Below are positions 1 to 8,166 of a DNA stretch of 64,000 nucleotides, piece by piece (the stretch's first letter is position 1; every line of letters begins with the position of its first letter). Position numbers and translations under genes: made by a program. This stretch comes from CAZOWM01 sp964583615 (GTDB lineage: Bacteria; Spirochaetota; B62-G9; DRHN01): positions 55,107 to 119,106 of the forward strand of contig CAZOWM010000002.1 of NCBI GenBank assembly GCA_964583615.1, given 5' to 3'. Under the pieces are notes generated by a model. The model searched no databases. It saw only the letters and a program-made list of their open reading frames with translations, and was not told where the DNA came from.

Positions 1-858
1 GAGCTCTACTTCTCCCTGGGAGAATCCATCTGAGGTGCGGTAAAGGATCTTTACCACGCGGCCTGGCACTTTTTTTCCGATCCAGTAGTCGATGACGAGA
101 TCGTCCTCAGCCAGGACGTCCCGAAGATGCACACAGGAATATGTTCCTCCCTCGACACTGACCCGTTCTTTTCCGATAATTTCCGGTTTGCGGAAAAGAA
201 AGCTTCGCTCCTGAGTGAAATCCGCTTTCCTGATCTGCTCGAGGCGCCCGAGAAACTGATCTTCATTCCCCTCTTCCCGTTCAGAAAAAAGCTCCCTGCC
301 GAGATCAAAGATCGCCTCCACGCGTTCATCGGTATCAGGATGCGTGCTTCGAATTCTCAGCGGCACCCCTTCGCCTGACACGAGGACCTCATACAGCACG
401 GTATGGTGCATGGTTGTCTGATGTACCTGCCACCACATCGAGCCGTCGGCATTCTTTTTCAGAAGCGCCCTCTCCAGCACGTATTGGATGTCCCCTTCCG
501 CATTTTTCTCCGCAATGATGGTCCCCGTTCCAACGGCGTACCCGTCAGGCGTTTCGTGAAAGATGGAGTAGAGGGAGAGGGGGAAAGGGGTGCGGTCATT
601 CCAGAAAAACTGCTCGTAAAGGTCCACGTTCATGCGAAATACGCTCAGCCGTACCACCGGTGTGAGAAGCGAATCGACATCTGTTTCGTCCAACTCGAAA
701 AGCTTCGCGTAGCCGCCCTCTTCTTCTGAAGCAGGCGCGTGCTCCGCCTTTTCTTTTCCACCCTTCTGCACAAGAGGGCGCGTTCCCGTGCATCCCGCGA
801 ATGCGAGCATGCATACAGCAGCGAACACCAATACAGAGATCTTCCGCCGTGACCACAT
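1..858 (-). CDS. Putative lipoprotein, C-terminus cut by window edge
   Basis: A reading frame of 286 codons is open from an ATG at 858 to the window edge. The ATG follows an AGGAG Shine-Dalgarno 8 bases upstream. The protein begins with a short positive N-terminus (MWSRRK), a hydrophobic stretch, and a relaxed lipobox ending LAFAG-C at Cys23, so it is probably a lipid-anchored envelope protein. The mature part is soluble and mixed alpha/beta in character, with a tract that reads like an outer-membrane lipoprotein-sorting or LolA-like protein (YDIEVLVSGEG-like phrases are absent, so this is only an impression). I do not recognise the family. It lies 107 bases downstream of nikO on the same strand, but the terminator at 900-921 separates the two, so it is probably transcribed on its own. 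The remainder lies left of the window. Confidence 0.75.
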   Translation of the reverse strand, partial: MWSRRKISVLVFAAVCMLAFAGCTGTRPLVQKGGKEKAEHAPASEEEGGYAKLFELDETDVDSLLTPVVRLSVFRMNVDLYEQFFWNDRTPFPLSLYSIFHETPDGYAVGTGTIIAEKNAEGDIQYVLERALLKKNADGSMWWQVHQTTMHHTVLYEVLVSGEGVPLRIRSTHPDTDERVEAIFDLGRELFSEREEGNEDQFLGRLEQIRKADFTQERSFLFRKPEIIGKERVSVEGGTYSCVHLRDVLAEDDLVIDYWIGKKVPGRVVKILYRTSDGFSQGEVEL

Positions 859-899
859 ATGAAAAGCTCCTGCACACTGTGAAATTGGAATAATCCACC

Positions 900-921
900 A
901 AAAAACGGGCACCCATGCCCG
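900..921 (-). terminator. Intrinsic terminator of the nickel transporter operon
   Basis: On the minus strand a hairpin with a 6-bp GC-rich stem (CGGGCA / TGCCCG) and a TGGG loop is followed immediately by six T. It lies 44 bases after the nikO stop codon. This is a textbook rho-independent terminator for transcripts arriving from the nik operon. Confidence 0.85.
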
Positions 922-964
922 CCCGGAATAGTTGTGAAAATCAGACAGAAATATACCGGGAAGC

Positions 965-1636
965 TCAGGTTTTGTCAACCGCGCTGAAGACGCGCCCGTT
1001 TTCGATTCTGCAGCGCACATCGGTCACCCGTTCGACAAACTCACGGTCATGGGAAACTGCGACAAACGTGCGCATTCTTCTCAGGATGTCGATGAACCTC
1101 TCCCTGTGCTCCTCATCGAGCCCAAGTACCGGTTCATCAAGCAGGAGAACCTCCGGTTCCATCGCCAGTACGGTGCCCAGAGCAACAAGCCGCTTTTCTC
1201 CGCCGGAGAGCTTGAAGGTCACACGCTGTTCAAATCCCTCGAGCCCCAGGATGTCGAGTGTCCTGGAAACGATGCCTTGCACCTCTTCCCTGCTCTTTCC
1301 GAGATTGAACGGACCGAACGCGATATCCTCTGCAACGGTCGGGCTGAAGAGCTGGTCGTCGGAATCCTGAAATAACAGACCGATTCGTTTCCTTACCTCA
1401 TGGAAGTCACTCCCACTTTTTCTCTCATTTCCGAAAATCCGCACGATTCCCCTGTCCGGTTTGAGCAGCCCCATGATGATGTGGAAAAGCGTTGATTTCC
1501 CGCTCCCGTTTGCACCGAGGAGCGCGACCCGTTCTCCCCTGTAAAGAGAAAAGTAAAGGCTCCCGAGTACCTGACGGCCCTCAGTATAGGAAAAACCGAT
1601 GTTCTGAAGATCGATCACAGGAACACCGTCATCCAT
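965..1636 (-). CDS. nikO: Nickel/cobalt ECF transporter ATPase (CbiO/NikO type)
   Basis: This 223-residue ABC ATPase energises a nickel or cobalt importer at the inner face of the membrane. Walker A is at residues 41-49 (GANGSGKST), followed by a Q-loop (LLFQDSDDQ), the signature LSGGEKR near residue 144, Walker B VLLLDEP and a switch histidine in VSHDREF. The QDSDDQLF sequence after the Q-loop is typical of CbiO-family ECF ATPases. The start at 1636 has a GGGAGG Shine-Dalgarno 6 bases away. The gene overlaps the end of nikQ by 22 bases, which implies translational coupling. It is slightly short (the family usually has 230-280 residues). It is the last gene of the nikKMLQO operon. Nickel rather than cobalt is inferred from the accompanying nikK and nikL types. 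Confidence 0.93.
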   Translation of the reverse strand: MDDGVPVIDLQNIGFSYTEGRQVLGSLYFSLYRGERVALLGANGSGKSTLFHIIMGLLKPDRGIVRIFGNERKSGSDFHEVRKRIGLLFQDSDDQLFSPTVAEDIAFGPFNLGKSREEVQGIVSRTLDILGLEGFEQRVTFKLSGGEKRLVALGTVLAMEPEVLLLDEPVLGLDEEHRERFIDILRRMRTFVAVSHDREFVERVTDVRCRIENGRVFSAVDKT

Positions 1637-2376
1637 TCGAATCCTCCCATTCCAACAAGAACCAGGGACATGATAACGAGAAAAACCACGTCTCTGCAGC
1701 GCATCTCAAAATGGTCGAGCAGATAGAACCCGCCATGAAACCCCCTGCACAACATTGCCTTGTATATACGTTCCGAACGCTCGTAGCTCCGTATGAGCAG
1801 CATTCCGATAAGATACCCGAAGCTCTTGTAGGAATGAAAGTTCGTTTTCGGCCTGAAACCGCGGATCCGCATCGCATTCCGCAGCCGCTGATATTCCGCG
1901 TTTATTACATGAATGTAGCGATAGGAGAGAAAAGAGAGATAGAGAAGCTTTTTTGGTACCCTGAAGTGGCTCATCGCGTGAACGAGGGAAAACACAGATG
2001 AAGTGGCAAGAAGCGACACGATGAGCAGCACGATTGCCGTGGCTTTTAGAGTAATGGACACGGCCCTCTCAACCCCCTCGACGCTTGCCTGAAACGGCCC
2101 TACACAGTACGTCGCTTTACCGGGAATCTCAAAAGGAAGAAATATCCAGAGCAGAACAAGGAAGACACACAAAACCCTGAGACTTTTCAGCACATGGCCG
2201 GGCTTCAGCCCCGCAGCGGCCACGAGACCGGTCGCAAGGAGCAGGGCGAATCCTGATACGATGAGCTTGGATGAGAGGGCGATGACAAAGGCGTAGGCAA
2301 ACGCCATACAGAGCTTTACCCGCGGATCGAGTGTGTGGAGAAAGCTTTTTCCCTCGGAGAATCGCTCTTCAATCAC
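1615..2376 (-). CDS. nikQ: Nickel/cobalt ECF transporter transmembrane subunit (CbiQ/NikQ type)
   Basis: This 253-residue integral membrane protein is the coupling (T) subunit of the ECF transporter. The N-terminal SFLHTLDPRVKL phrase is the family's hallmark start. It is followed by several hydrophobic segments (AFAYAFVIALSS, LLLATGLVAAA, VLCVFLVLLWIF). The cytosolic coupling region carries the RAMRIRGFRPK and YKAMLCRGFHGG motifs, the two Ala-Arg-Gly-type helices that contact the ATPases. A GTG start at 2376 is used because no in-frame ATG lies upstream; its ribosome-binding site is weak. The gene follows nikL by 80 bases and overlaps nikO. Confidence 0.92.
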   Translation of the reverse strand: MIEERFSEGKSFLHTLDPRVKLCMAFAYAFVIALSSKLIVSGFALLLATGLVAAAGLKPGHVLKSLRVLCVFLVLLWIFLPFEIPGKATYCVGPFQASVEGVERAVSITLKATAIVLLIVSLLATSSVFSLVHAMSHFRVPKKLLYLSFLSYRYIHVINAEYQRLRNAMRIRGFRPKTNFHSYKSFGYLIGMLLIRSYERSERIYKAMLCRGFHGGFYLLDHFEMRCRDVVFLVIMSLVLVGMGGFEWMTVFL

Positions 2377-2456
2377 GTGAGTGTTTCGTCCATTCTGCGC
2401 ATGAAATCCACCGAAAACCTCAGCGCCCGTACTGTGCCCTGATGACCGGAGAAGGA

Positions 2457-3152
2457 TCAGGACTTCTTTTTTTTGCTCTGGAAAAACATCACCAGGCCGA
2501 AAAGCCCGAATATGTATCCGATACCGGCGAAGATCTCCCGCGTTGATATGCGTTCACCCTTTTGGAGCTGTGCAACCTGGCGCGTGAGGGGTTTCAGCTG
2601 CGAGGAAACCTCTTCCCGGATCACTTCACGGATATCCTCGACAGATGGATAATGCGCAGCAGCCACGGGAGCTGAACCACCCTCTGTAGAGGCCTCTGAA
2701 GGTTCGTGTTTTTGTTCCCCTTCGGATGTGTCATCTCTTCCTGTTTCGCCTTTCTCTTCTCTGGTCGAGGCAAGCGGGGAGTCCTGTGGCTTTTGCTGAA
2801 GTCCGGCCAGGTGGGTAAGTTCTTTCTCGGGAATCTCAAAGGTCGCCCTGTGACCCATGGATGCCTCGAGCACTATGGTCAGGTCGTCGACCTTCGGGAC
2901 CCTGAAGCTGTACACCCCTTCATCATCCGTCACACCGCTGTGCACGACCTCGCCGTTTGAATCGAGCACCTCGAGCCTTCCCCCGTGCACCGCTGTTCCG
3001 TCCTGAAAATAGCACTCTGTGTGGATGATCTCCCCTTCAACCCATGCGAACACGTTTACCCTATGGGCAAAGCTTTTAGAATAGGCACAGAGTGTAAACG
3101 CGTACACCGAAAAGATAAAAACCTGCAAGCTACGCCTTCTGAGCAACCGCAT
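2457..3152 (-). CDS. nikL: NikL-like accessory subunit of nickel ECF transporter
   Basis: This 231-residue envelope protein has an N-terminal signal segment and an immunoglobulin-like carboxypeptidase-regulatory domain (about residues 30-110, with phrases such as VVHSGVTDDEGVYSF). An acidic, low-complexity linker and a short coiled-coil region (EVIREEVSSQLKPL) follow, then a C-terminal membrane helix ending in a lysine-rich tail. This arrangement matches NikL, an accessory component found with NikM in NikKMLQO nickel transporters, where it is thought to help capture or deliver the metal outside the membrane. The start at 3152 has GGAGG 6 bases upstream. It overlaps the end of nikM by 23 bases. 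The assignment rests on architecture and context. Confidence 0.8.
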   Translation of the reverse strand: MRLLRRRSLQVFIFSVYAFTLCAYSKSFAHRVNVFAWVEGEIIHTECYFQDGTAVHGGRLEVLDSNGEVVHSGVTDDEGVYSFRVPKVDDLTIVLEASMGHRATFEIPEKELTHLAGLQQKPQDSPLASTREEKGETGRDDTSEGEQKHEPSEASTEGGSAPVAAAHYPSVEDIREVIREEVSSQLKPLTRQVAQLQKGERISTREIFAGIGYIFGLFGLVMFFQSKKKKS

Positions 3153-3753
3153 AGGGAACCTCCAGGATCTCAGGTTTTACCTTTTTCAGAAGCATGACGA
3201 TGAACACATTGACCACCGCCTCGACCACCATGACCGGCAGATGCGCGACGACGATGACCTTCGCGATGGTGACGAACTCCTCTCCGGAAAACACGAGAGA
3301 AAACGCGGTGAACAGGGAAGCCAGAAGGAGCGCCATGGCCCCGGAGAGCCCTGCAGCGACGGCGGAAAGCACTTTCCCCTCTTTTTTCAGAAGCCTGTTG
3401 AACAGAAAATACACAATGACTGCGGGAAGCGCCATGTTCACCGTGTTCACACCGAGTACAGTCAGCCCTCCGAACTGAAAAAGAAGGGCTTGAAGCATCA
3501 GACCGATGAGAATTGCGGGAAAGCTCGCCCATCCGAGGACAAGCCCCATGAGACCGCTCAGCACAAGATGGACGCTCGAGGGACCGATTGGTACATGGAC
3601 GAGCGAAGCAACGAAAAATGCTGCGGTCATCAGTGCAACCCGCGGCATCTTGTCCATATCGAGTTTTTTCAGCCCCACCGCTGTTCCGCCCGCAGCGAGC
3701 GCTGCGCCGGAAACGAGCACCTCTGCCGAGAGCACCCCTTCTGAAATATGCAT
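3130..3753 (-). CDS. nikM: Nickel/cobalt ECF transporter substrate-binding membrane subunit (CbiM/NikM type)
   Basis: This 207-residue membrane protein is the metal-specificity (S) subunit. The chosen start at 3753 gives the N-terminus MHISEGVLS. In this family the free N-terminus and His2 coordinate the metal, so the start is functionally fixed, and an AGAGGG Shine-Dalgarno lies just upstream. The frame is open further upstream, but that extension would bury the metal ligand and is rejected. Family features include the MPRVALMTAAFFVASLVHVPIG segment region with the conserved H-V-P-I-G, and SSVHLVLSGLMGLVLG with its histidine. Several membrane helices follow. It lies between nikK (70-base gap) and nikL (overlap). 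Confidence 0.94.
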   Translation of the reverse strand: MHISEGVLSAEVLVSGAALAAGGTAVGLKKLDMDKMPRVALMTAAFFVASLVHVPIGPSSVHLVLSGLMGLVLGWASFPAILIGLMLQALLFQFGGLTVLGVNTVNMALPAVIVYFLFNRLLKKEGKVLSAVAAGLSGAMALLLASLFTAFSLVFSGEEFVTIAKVIVVAHLPVMVVEAVVNVFIVMLLKKVKPEILEVPYAVAQKA

Positions 3754-3823
3754 CAGTTTTCCCTCTTCTGTGAGATCTGCTGAATCAGTACACATTATAA
3801 AAAATGTGGCATGATCAATTCCT

Positions 3824-4600
3824 TTATCGCTCAGGCATATCGTGCACCCGTATCCAGAACACCGCACCGATCTCCACCGGGTATTCTTTGCCGTCGCTGT
3901 GCATGATCTTTCCCCTGTCCTCACTGAGCGCAGCAAACGCCCACCAGCCTTCACGGGGACACGCATACGTGAACACTCCATTGCTGTCGGCCTTGATAAC
4001 CTGTGTAATAAAAGGGTCCGCCGGAGCATCCATACTGCCGTCCGCGAAGTATTCAACCTCGATCTCTGCATAGGGAACCGGCTCACCAAAGGCCTTGACG
4101 ATCCCCTGGAACACGTTTCCCGTCCATATTCCGTAGGGCCTCGTGAGAGGAACGATCTCCGTTTTCAGGCCGATTTCCTCGTCCCAGCCCTCCTCGAGAC
4201 CAAGCGCATGCACAACGGTCTTCGTGTAATGAACGATAAAACTGCTTTCAGCAGGTTCGAAATAGGGAGCGGGCTCCACATAGAACACGTAATCCCCCGG
4301 TCTGTTGATCGTGTACTGAGTCTCCCACGCGCTGAGTCCTGTAATTTTTTTCATAAAAAGCGTATTGAGGAGGTCGATGTTCCGTCCCCGTGCTTTCACA
4401 CCGAACTGAACCGGCCTTGCCATTTCCATGTAGTTACCCTCAAACGGGTGTCCGAAAATCAGGTCGACATGCAGCTTCCTGCTCTCACTTGACATGACCA
4501 TGCTGTCGGACGGCACCAAATACTGAAAGTGTGCAAACGCACCGCACGCAGTGCTCCACACGAGTACTGTGATCACAAGAAAAACCAACACTCTTCTCAT
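3824..4600 (-). CDS. nikK: DUF4198-family periplasmic nickel-uptake protein (NikK type)
   Basis: This 258-residue exported protein belongs to DUF4198, the family that includes NikK, the extracytoplasmic metal-binding component of NikKMLQO transporters. The N-terminal signal peptide (MRRVLVFLVITVLVW) ends near ACGAFAH. The histidine right after the predicted cleavage site (AHFQYLVPSD) is conserved in the family and is a likely metal ligand. Internal histidines (FGHPFEGN, VHYTKTVVHALG) also fit. The start at 4600 follows GGAG by 7 bases. It is the first gene of the operon; two repeated 7-mers lie upstream at 4626-4653. Confidence 0.85.
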   Translation of the reverse strand: MRRVLVFLVITVLVWSTACGAFAHFQYLVPSDSMVMSSESRKLHVDLIFGHPFEGNYMEMARPVQFGVKARGRNIDLLNTLFMKKITGLSAWETQYTINRPGDYVFYVEPAPYFEPAESSFIVHYTKTVVHALGLEEGWDEEIGLKTEIVPLTRPYGIWTGNVFQGIVKAFGEPVPYAEIEVEYFADGSMDAPADPFITQVIKADSNGVFTYACPREGWWAFAALSEDRGKIMHSDGKEYPVEIGAVFWIRVHDMPER

Positions 4601-4625
4601 CGTACGTCTCCATACAGTCGAAATA

Positions 4626-4653
4626 GTAACACAATTTTACTAAAAAGTAGCAC
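4626..4653. promoter_or_regulatory. Paired half-sites upstream of nikK, candidate metal-regulator operator
   Basis: Plus-strand GTAACAC (4626-4632) and GTAGCAC (4647-4653) are separated by 14 bases, so they repeat at a 21-base period (two helical turns). They sit 26-53 bases upstream of the nikK start in an AT-rich stretch. GTGTTAC/GTAACAC halves separated by 13-14 bases are known for NikR in some anaerobes. Here, however, the two halves are in direct rather than inverted orientation, so NikR is only one possibility. Confidence 0.4.
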
Positions 4654-4792
4654 AATATTTTTATCTGTCAAGTTTTTTTCCGTCCGGTGGATTCATTCGG
4701 AGTTTTCATTCACGAAAAAAAACGCATTTCTCCAAAGGATCACATTGCTTCCCCTCCGTCCAGTCTGTTATTGTCTGTTTGGGAGTGTAAAC

Positions 4793-5028
4793 ATGAGAAA
4801 AACCGGAAAATATCCTTTCACGCTCGCAGCCGCGGCGGCAGTGTTGTTGACAGGGGAGTGCTGCTCTTCAAGAAGTACAACGAAACAGTGGAAAACGGCA
4901 ACACTGCCGGTATCAGGCACGTCTATATGAATGCAGCAGGAGCCACTTCCGTAAAAGAAGAGATGATAAAAGATAATGGAGAGTTTACACAATTTCAGCT
5001 GCCAGTTTTTTTCCTGAATCTGTCTTGA
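4793..5028 (+). pseudogene. Possible decayed small exported protein
   Basis: An ATG at 4793 opens a signal-peptide-like start (MRKTGKYPFTLAAAAAVLLTG). The frame then runs into cysteine/serine-rich sequence and stops at 4930. The next frame continues sensibly from the same point (GVLLFKKYNETVENGN, then MNAAGATSVKEEMIKDNGEF) to 5028. A single-base shift would join the two into one short anchored protein. No family is recognised. Its 3' end overlaps the 3' end of the convergent HD-domain gene. Confidence is low: it may also be chance. Confidence 0.25.
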
Positions 5029-5476
5029 AGTTCCTTTCAATAAATTTCTCAGACGGCTCCCCGTTCAGCGTGTAGTTTCCCTCCTGGAGATTCACCACCA
5101 TGTCCGCTTCCCATAATATCCGGAAATCTAGCCCGTCTATGCAGTCAAAGCTGTGGTGATGGGCGATGATATAGCACACCCTTTCGCGTATGTCCGGTCT
5201 GATGCTCATTTCATTGAGAGCTCTACGGGCAGTGATTTCTCCTTCGTTTTCCTGGTACTGAAACTCGGGCGATCCATACTTCTTTAGGGCAACCGGGATG
5301 CCTGTGTCATGAAAAATGCTTCCCAGCGTTATCACATCTTTCACAAAGGCCTGATTCACGTTCTCCCGGTCGTAAATCTGTTCGGCATATGAAAGCACCT
5401 TCAAAGAATGGTTTATATATCGCTTTTCCTGCCCAAACAGTTTTTTCATCTTTTCTATTGCGTTTTTCCGATCCAC
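4985..5476 (-). CDS. HD-domain phosphohydrolase-like protein
   Basis: This small protein of 163 residues has HD-superfamily metal-binding signatures: an early histidine (INHSLKVL), the H-D pair in GSIFHDTG, the double histidine in IIAHHHSFD, and a late aspartate in WEADMVV. Such proteins hydrolyse nucleotides, cyclic dinucleotides or other phosphoesters; the substrate cannot be read here. I place the start at a GTG at 5476, because a strong GAGGAGG Shine-Dalgarno lies 5 bases upstream. An ATG 36 bases further upstream has no such site. It is a single gene, 85 bases from the M20 peptidase stop, on the same strand. Confidence 0.85.
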   Translation of the reverse strand: MDRKNAIEKMKKLFGQEKRYINHSLKVLSYAEQIYDRENVNQAFVKDVITLGSIFHDTGIPVALKKYGSPEFQYQENEGEITARRALNEMSIRPDIRERVCYIIAHHHSFDCIDGLDFRILWEADMVVNLQEGNYTLNGEPSEKFIERNFKTDSGKKLAAEIV

Positions 5477-5561
5477 ACCCCCCTCCTCATTATCAGTACG
5501 AAGTGCATACATTCTATCTTATTGAATTCTATCAGCATGCAAAGCATGCCAAAAGCTTCTT

Positions 5562-6854
5562 TCATGCCTGTGCGCACCACCGCGCCGCACACAGCGCAAA
5601 GATCCCGGTGAGCGCCAAAACGTCCTCAACCAGCACCCACTCGTCCGGAGCGTGGAGGTTTCCGCCTCTCGGGCCGAGAATGAGACAGGGCATTCGGCCC
5701 TCGTCCCCGTAGAGCGCGAGGTCGCAGGAAAATGGAGCGCCGCCGACCGTGGGGGGGTTCCCGGTATACTCCAGAAAACAGTCCACAACCTTCACGAGCG
5801 CAGGATCTTTCAAGTCGGTTTCCCACGGGCGCACGTAGTGGTAATCAGGGCGGATCTCCAGGGCAAAGGGCGAAAGATCTTTGTCATCTTTCGCTTTTTC
5901 CTGCCAGAATTTCCGAAACCGTTTGTAAAAATCCTCCTCCGTTATTCCCGGATGACACCACACGACCCAGGATATCTCTGTGAGAAGAGGTGTGCCCATC
6001 TGTGTGAACTCGCCTGGTTTGGTTGAATCGATTCGCCAGAGTAGCACGTTGAGCTCCTTTCCTTTCTGTTCGAACAGAGGATGGCTGTTTTGTCCTCTCC
6101 ACAGATCCTGCCACTCTTGGAAATGCCGGATCGCCGCCGAGGCTCCGAAGATCGGGTTGGGGATTTCCTCCCCCATGTACGGCATTCCCGCTTTTCCGCT
6201 GAGAGTGAAATTCCCGAGAAACGCGCCGAGGCATGCGGGGCAAACCTCCATCCGGGTCGGTTCCGTGAGGATCGCACAGTCCGCATTGTGCCCACGGATG
6301 CGCGAGGCAAGCGTCCCGTTTCCTCCCGCAAACTCCTCGTCGACCACGCTCTCGAAGAGCACGTCCCCTTCAGGCTCAAACCCCATCTCTCTGAGGATCC
6401 TCAGCGCCCAGTAGGCAGCCGCGAGGCCTCCCTTTAGGTCCGCCGAGCCTCTTCCGTAGAGGCGCCCTTCTTTTATCACCGGGACGAAGGGCCTGCACAC
6501 CTCCCAGCCGTCCGGTTCAAAGGGGGCCACGTCCATGTGCCCGCTGAAAAGAAGCGAGCGCCCGCCGCCTGCCCCTTTCCACGTTGCGACCACATCCGCC
6601 CTGCCTTCGTAGTTCCTGCCGGCGAGCCACGAAGGATGCTCACCTATTCCGGGGATCTCGTCCGGCCTGAACACATCTGTTTCCCATCCAAGTTTTCTGC
6701 ACTCCTCCTCGACAAACGCCTGCGCCTCTTTCTCGTTTCCGTTGGGCGGCCTGTTTTCTGAGGGAAAGCGCACGAGTTTTTTTGTCCACTCGATGATCTC
6801 GGACTTCCGCTTCTCAACCTCTGCCCTGAGCGCTTCTGCGGTTATTGCCCTCAT
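5562..6854 (-). CDS. M20-family peptidase/deacylase (ArgE/DapE-like)
   Basis: This 430-residue zinc amidohydrolase is of the M20 family, which cleaves dipeptides, N-acyl amino acids or carbamoyl amino acids in the cytosol. Metal and catalytic motifs are visible: SGHMDVAP (His ligand and the following Asp), GRGSADLKGG (bridging Asp), VVDEEFAGGNG (catalytic Glu-Glu), and a late histidine in GGNLHAPDEW. The central segment is the dimerisation domain. The start at 6854 follows GAGGTG and overlaps the upstream gene's stop as ATGA, so the two are translationally coupled. Its partner is a creatinase-like protein, and the region faces amino-acid/dipeptide genes, which suggests a peptide or N-acyl amino-acid substrate. 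The exact substrate is unknown. Confidence 0.9.
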   Translation of the reverse strand: MRAITAEALRAEVEKRKSEIIEWTKKLVRFPSENRPPNGNEKEAQAFVEEECRKLGWETDVFRPDEIPGIGEHPSWLAGRNYEGRADVVATWKGAGGGRSLLFSGHMDVAPFEPDGWEVCRPFVPVIKEGRLYGRGSADLKGGLAAAYWALRILREMGFEPEGDVLFESVVDEEFAGGNGTLASRIRGHNADCAILTEPTRMEVCPACLGAFLGNFTLSGKAGMPYMGEEIPNPIFGASAAIRHFQEWQDLWRGQNSHPLFEQKGKELNVLLWRIDSTKPGEFTQMGTPLLTEISWVVWCHPGITEEDFYKRFRKFWQEKAKDDKDLSPFALEIRPDYHYVRPWETDLKDPALVKVVDCFLEYTGNPPTVGGAPFSCDLALYGDEGRMPCLILGPRGGNLHAPDEWVLVEDVLALTGIFALCAARWCAQA

Positions 6855-8017
6855 AAAACGATCACCTCTCGCCTGTAGCTCGTGAGCTCTCTTATGCCTC
6901 TGTCTGTCACCAGCACCCCGTCCTCGAACCTGAGACCGAGGCTCCCGTCGGAAAGCCAAATATCGATGTTGAACAGCATGTTCTTCTCTATTACGAAATC
7001 GGCCGCTTTTGCGAGCCACAGCCCCTCGACCTCTGAGTGTCCGGTGCCGTGCGCAGGGCCGTAAAGGGTAAAGTTTTCAAACCCGTAGCGTGCAAGGATC
7101 TCGTAGTACCCGTCGAACACTTCGGATGCGCGCACCCCGGGCTTTATCGCGTTCAGGGCGTAGTGCACCGCCTCGAGTGCAACATCCATGAGCGTGCGCG
7201 CATTTTTTGGTATGCCGCCAATGCAGAACGGCCTGCACATATTCCCGCAGAACCCCATATACTTCGCGCCGAAGGTGAACTGCACGAGCTCGTCTTGGCC
7301 GATCGCCCTGTCCGTCGACCTGCAGAGGCTGAGACGCGTGTTCGGGCCCGAGCACACCCATGCAGGATAGGGCATTCCCTCTGCACCCTGCGCGAGCATT
7401 GTCGAACGGGCACCAGCCTCGAGCTCCCACTCTCTCTTACCCGGTGCAGCCTCTGCAAAGGCAGCCTTCATCGCCTCCTCAGTGATGCGGTAGGCTTCGA
7501 CGATGTAAGGAACTTCCTCTTCCGACTTTACCGCCTGAGCCCTCAGCACGATGTCATCAGCCGGAACAAACTCCGCATCCGGCGCGGCTGAGCGGATATC
7601 CTCGAAAATCACGTGGGGAAAAATATTCCAGTTCGCTATACCGATCCGTTTCGGTACTTTCCCGCACGCCTCCGGCAGTATCTTCTTGAAACTCTCGCCT
7701 GTGACCTCCGGAACCCAGTCCGGCGCAGACGTCTCTACAAAAAGAGGGTTTATCCTGATTTCAGGTACCCGTGAAAACTCATTCGCAAATTCAAAAGACT
7801 CCGGCCCACCTGTGACGAGGACCGCCTTTCCTTCTGCAGGAACGATCACCCCGGAAAAATCGAAAAAGGGCCAAAAGCCGGTAAAAAAACGGGACGTTGC
7901 GGATTCACACTCACTGCTGTACCCGACGAGCACATCGAGCCCCTCTTTTTTCAACTCCACCTGAAGCTTCTTTACCCTGTCTGTGTACACCGTTTCTGGG
8001 AGCGGTTTCAATCTCAT
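6851..8017 (-). CDS. M24/creatinase-family protein with altered metal site
   Basis: This protein of 388 residues has the two-domain build of creatinase and Xaa-Pro aminopeptidase: an N-terminal creatinase_N domain (to about residue 150) and a C-terminal pita-bread domain. In metal-dependent M24 peptidases the segment around residue 248-262 carries two aspartate ligands. Here it reads FTFGAKYMGFCGNMCRP, with Thr and Asn in those positions. The later histidine (PAHGTGHSE), an acidic residue (FNIDIWLS) and the glutamate (RFEDGVLV) remain. Loss of the aspartates resembles metal-free creatinase rather than an aminopeptidase, so a C-N hydrolase role is plausible but inferred. It precedes and overlaps the M20 gene. 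Confidence 0.85.
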   Translation of the reverse strand: MRLKPLPETVYTDRVKKLQVELKKEGLDVLVGYSSECESATSRFFTGFWPFFDFSGVIVPAEGKAVLVTGGPESFEFANEFSRVPEIRINPLFVETSAPDWVPEVTGESFKKILPEACGKVPKRIGIANWNIFPHVIFEDIRSAAPDAEFVPADDIVLRAQAVKSEEEVPYIVEAYRITEEAMKAAFAEAAPGKREWELEAGARSTMLAQGAEGMPYPAWVCSGPNTRLSLCRSTDRAIGQDELVQFTFGAKYMGFCGNMCRPFCIGGIPKNARTLMDVALEAVHYALNAIKPGVRASEVFDGYYEILARYGFENFTLYGPAHGTGHSEVEGLWLAKAADFVIEKNMLFNIDIWLSDGSLGLRFEDGVLVTDRGIRELTSYRREVIVL

Positions 8018-8110
8018 TTGACCTTCCTCCTTGTGTTCCTGTGTGTTGTCCCATTGTAAAGCCTTTTTTTCTTTCCGTCAACTGAAGGCAGAGCACGAAC
8101 AAAACGTGGC

Positions 8111-8138
8111 TTTACAGAAAAAAATTACACGGTATAAT
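8111..8138 (+). promoter_or_regulatory. Sigma-70-type promoter for glycerate kinase
   Basis: TTTACA (8111-8116) and a consensus TATAAT (8133-8138) are 16 bases apart. They end 28 bases before the preferred start codon of the glycerate kinase gene. No other gene lies between. Confidence 0.65.
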
Positions 8139-8166
8139 ACAGCATGCACGGATGAGAGGAGCGGTG

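Noticed and set aside
3754..4089. N-terminal extension of the NikM frame
   Set aside because: The frame is open, but the true start MHISEGV is set by the metal-binding N-terminus, and the extension overlaps nikK antisense-free coding sequence in another frame.
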